Source: Diphasiastrum complanatum
Taxonomy: Eukaryota > Streptophyta > Lycopodiopsida > Lycopodiales > Lycopodiaceae
NCBI GenBank assembly: GCA_029204225.1
Contig: CM055095.1
Span: 64,742,158 to 64,806,157 of the forward strand
DNA length: 64,000 nucleotides
Direction: 5' to 3'
A model generated the notes under the pieces. The model was not told the origin of the DNA. It ran no database searches and saw only the letters and a list, made by a program, of their open reading frames with translations. Position numbers and translations under genes: made by a program. This document shows, in pieces, positions 63,917 through 64,000 of this stretch; the first letter of the stretch is position 1, and every line of letters starts with the position of its first letter.

Positions 63917-64000
63917 GTGTTTTTTTTTTTTGCACAAATATGATTTTAATACGGAGCGCCTAGAATTTGTGGAGAAGGTATGATACCATCTCATCAAGGT

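Overview
The window reads as nuclear DNA of a land plant with a large, repeat-rich genome. Evidence: a split gene with multi-kilobase introns, plant-type Ty1/copia and Ty3/gypsy elements with tRNA-iMet or tRNA-Asp-like primer-binding sites, LINEs, long (GA)n/(CA)n microsatellites, and a small gene of the plant-only DUF7722 type. A fern-like genome would fit, but the species is inference only. No bacterial operons, CRISPR arrays, rRNA genes or intact tRNA genes were seen.

Layout. 1-4894: an unassigned edge segment, a (GA)n tract, a decayed minus-strand copia relic (909-3030) and unassigned DNA. 4895-22875 (+): the C-terminal half of the gene for the large subunit of transcription factor TFIIA, read from six exons. 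Its 9.5-kb and 7.0-kb introns hold a hAT-like BED-finger relic, a chromodomain gypsy element (chromovirus), a copia relic, tandem duplications, a LINE, and a 320-bp miniature LTR element with tRNA-like LTRs inserted in that LINE. 22876-30000: an L1-type LINE relic, a minus-strand copia 3' LTR with pol scraps, and a copia fragment without LTRs. 31443-37515: a young copia element with perfect target-site duplications, apparently nested in older gypsy sequence whose LTR lies at 37993-38479. 38812-43906: a gene-like minus-strand exon pair of unknown family, and a copia-like element whose gag-protease frame runs into about 290 residues of unrecognised protein instead of integrase and reverse transcriptase. 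44017-46906: 5' ends of Asp-primed gypsy elements and a copia scrap. 48773-49219 (-): the one compact, apparently intact gene (DUF7722 type) with its own TATA box. 49666-50740: a TIR-bounded segment carrying a short-chain dehydrogenase pseudogene. 50740-57300: gypsy gag relics, a 17-bp minisatellite and an ORF with 13-residue repeats. 57485-61080 (+): a copia element truncated in reverse transcriptase. 61182-63916 (+): a long decayed frame with a coiled-coil region.

How it works together. Only TFIIA-L (basal Pol II transcription) and the DUF7722 gene look like host genes. Nearly everything else is layered transposon debris, much of it inside TFIIA-L introns. The strongest unusual signals are the miniature LTR element with tRNA-like LTRs, the gag-PR element with an unknown C-terminal domain, the TIR element with a dehydrogenase fragment, and the two inverted copies of an unknown 'ILGYG' protein motif.
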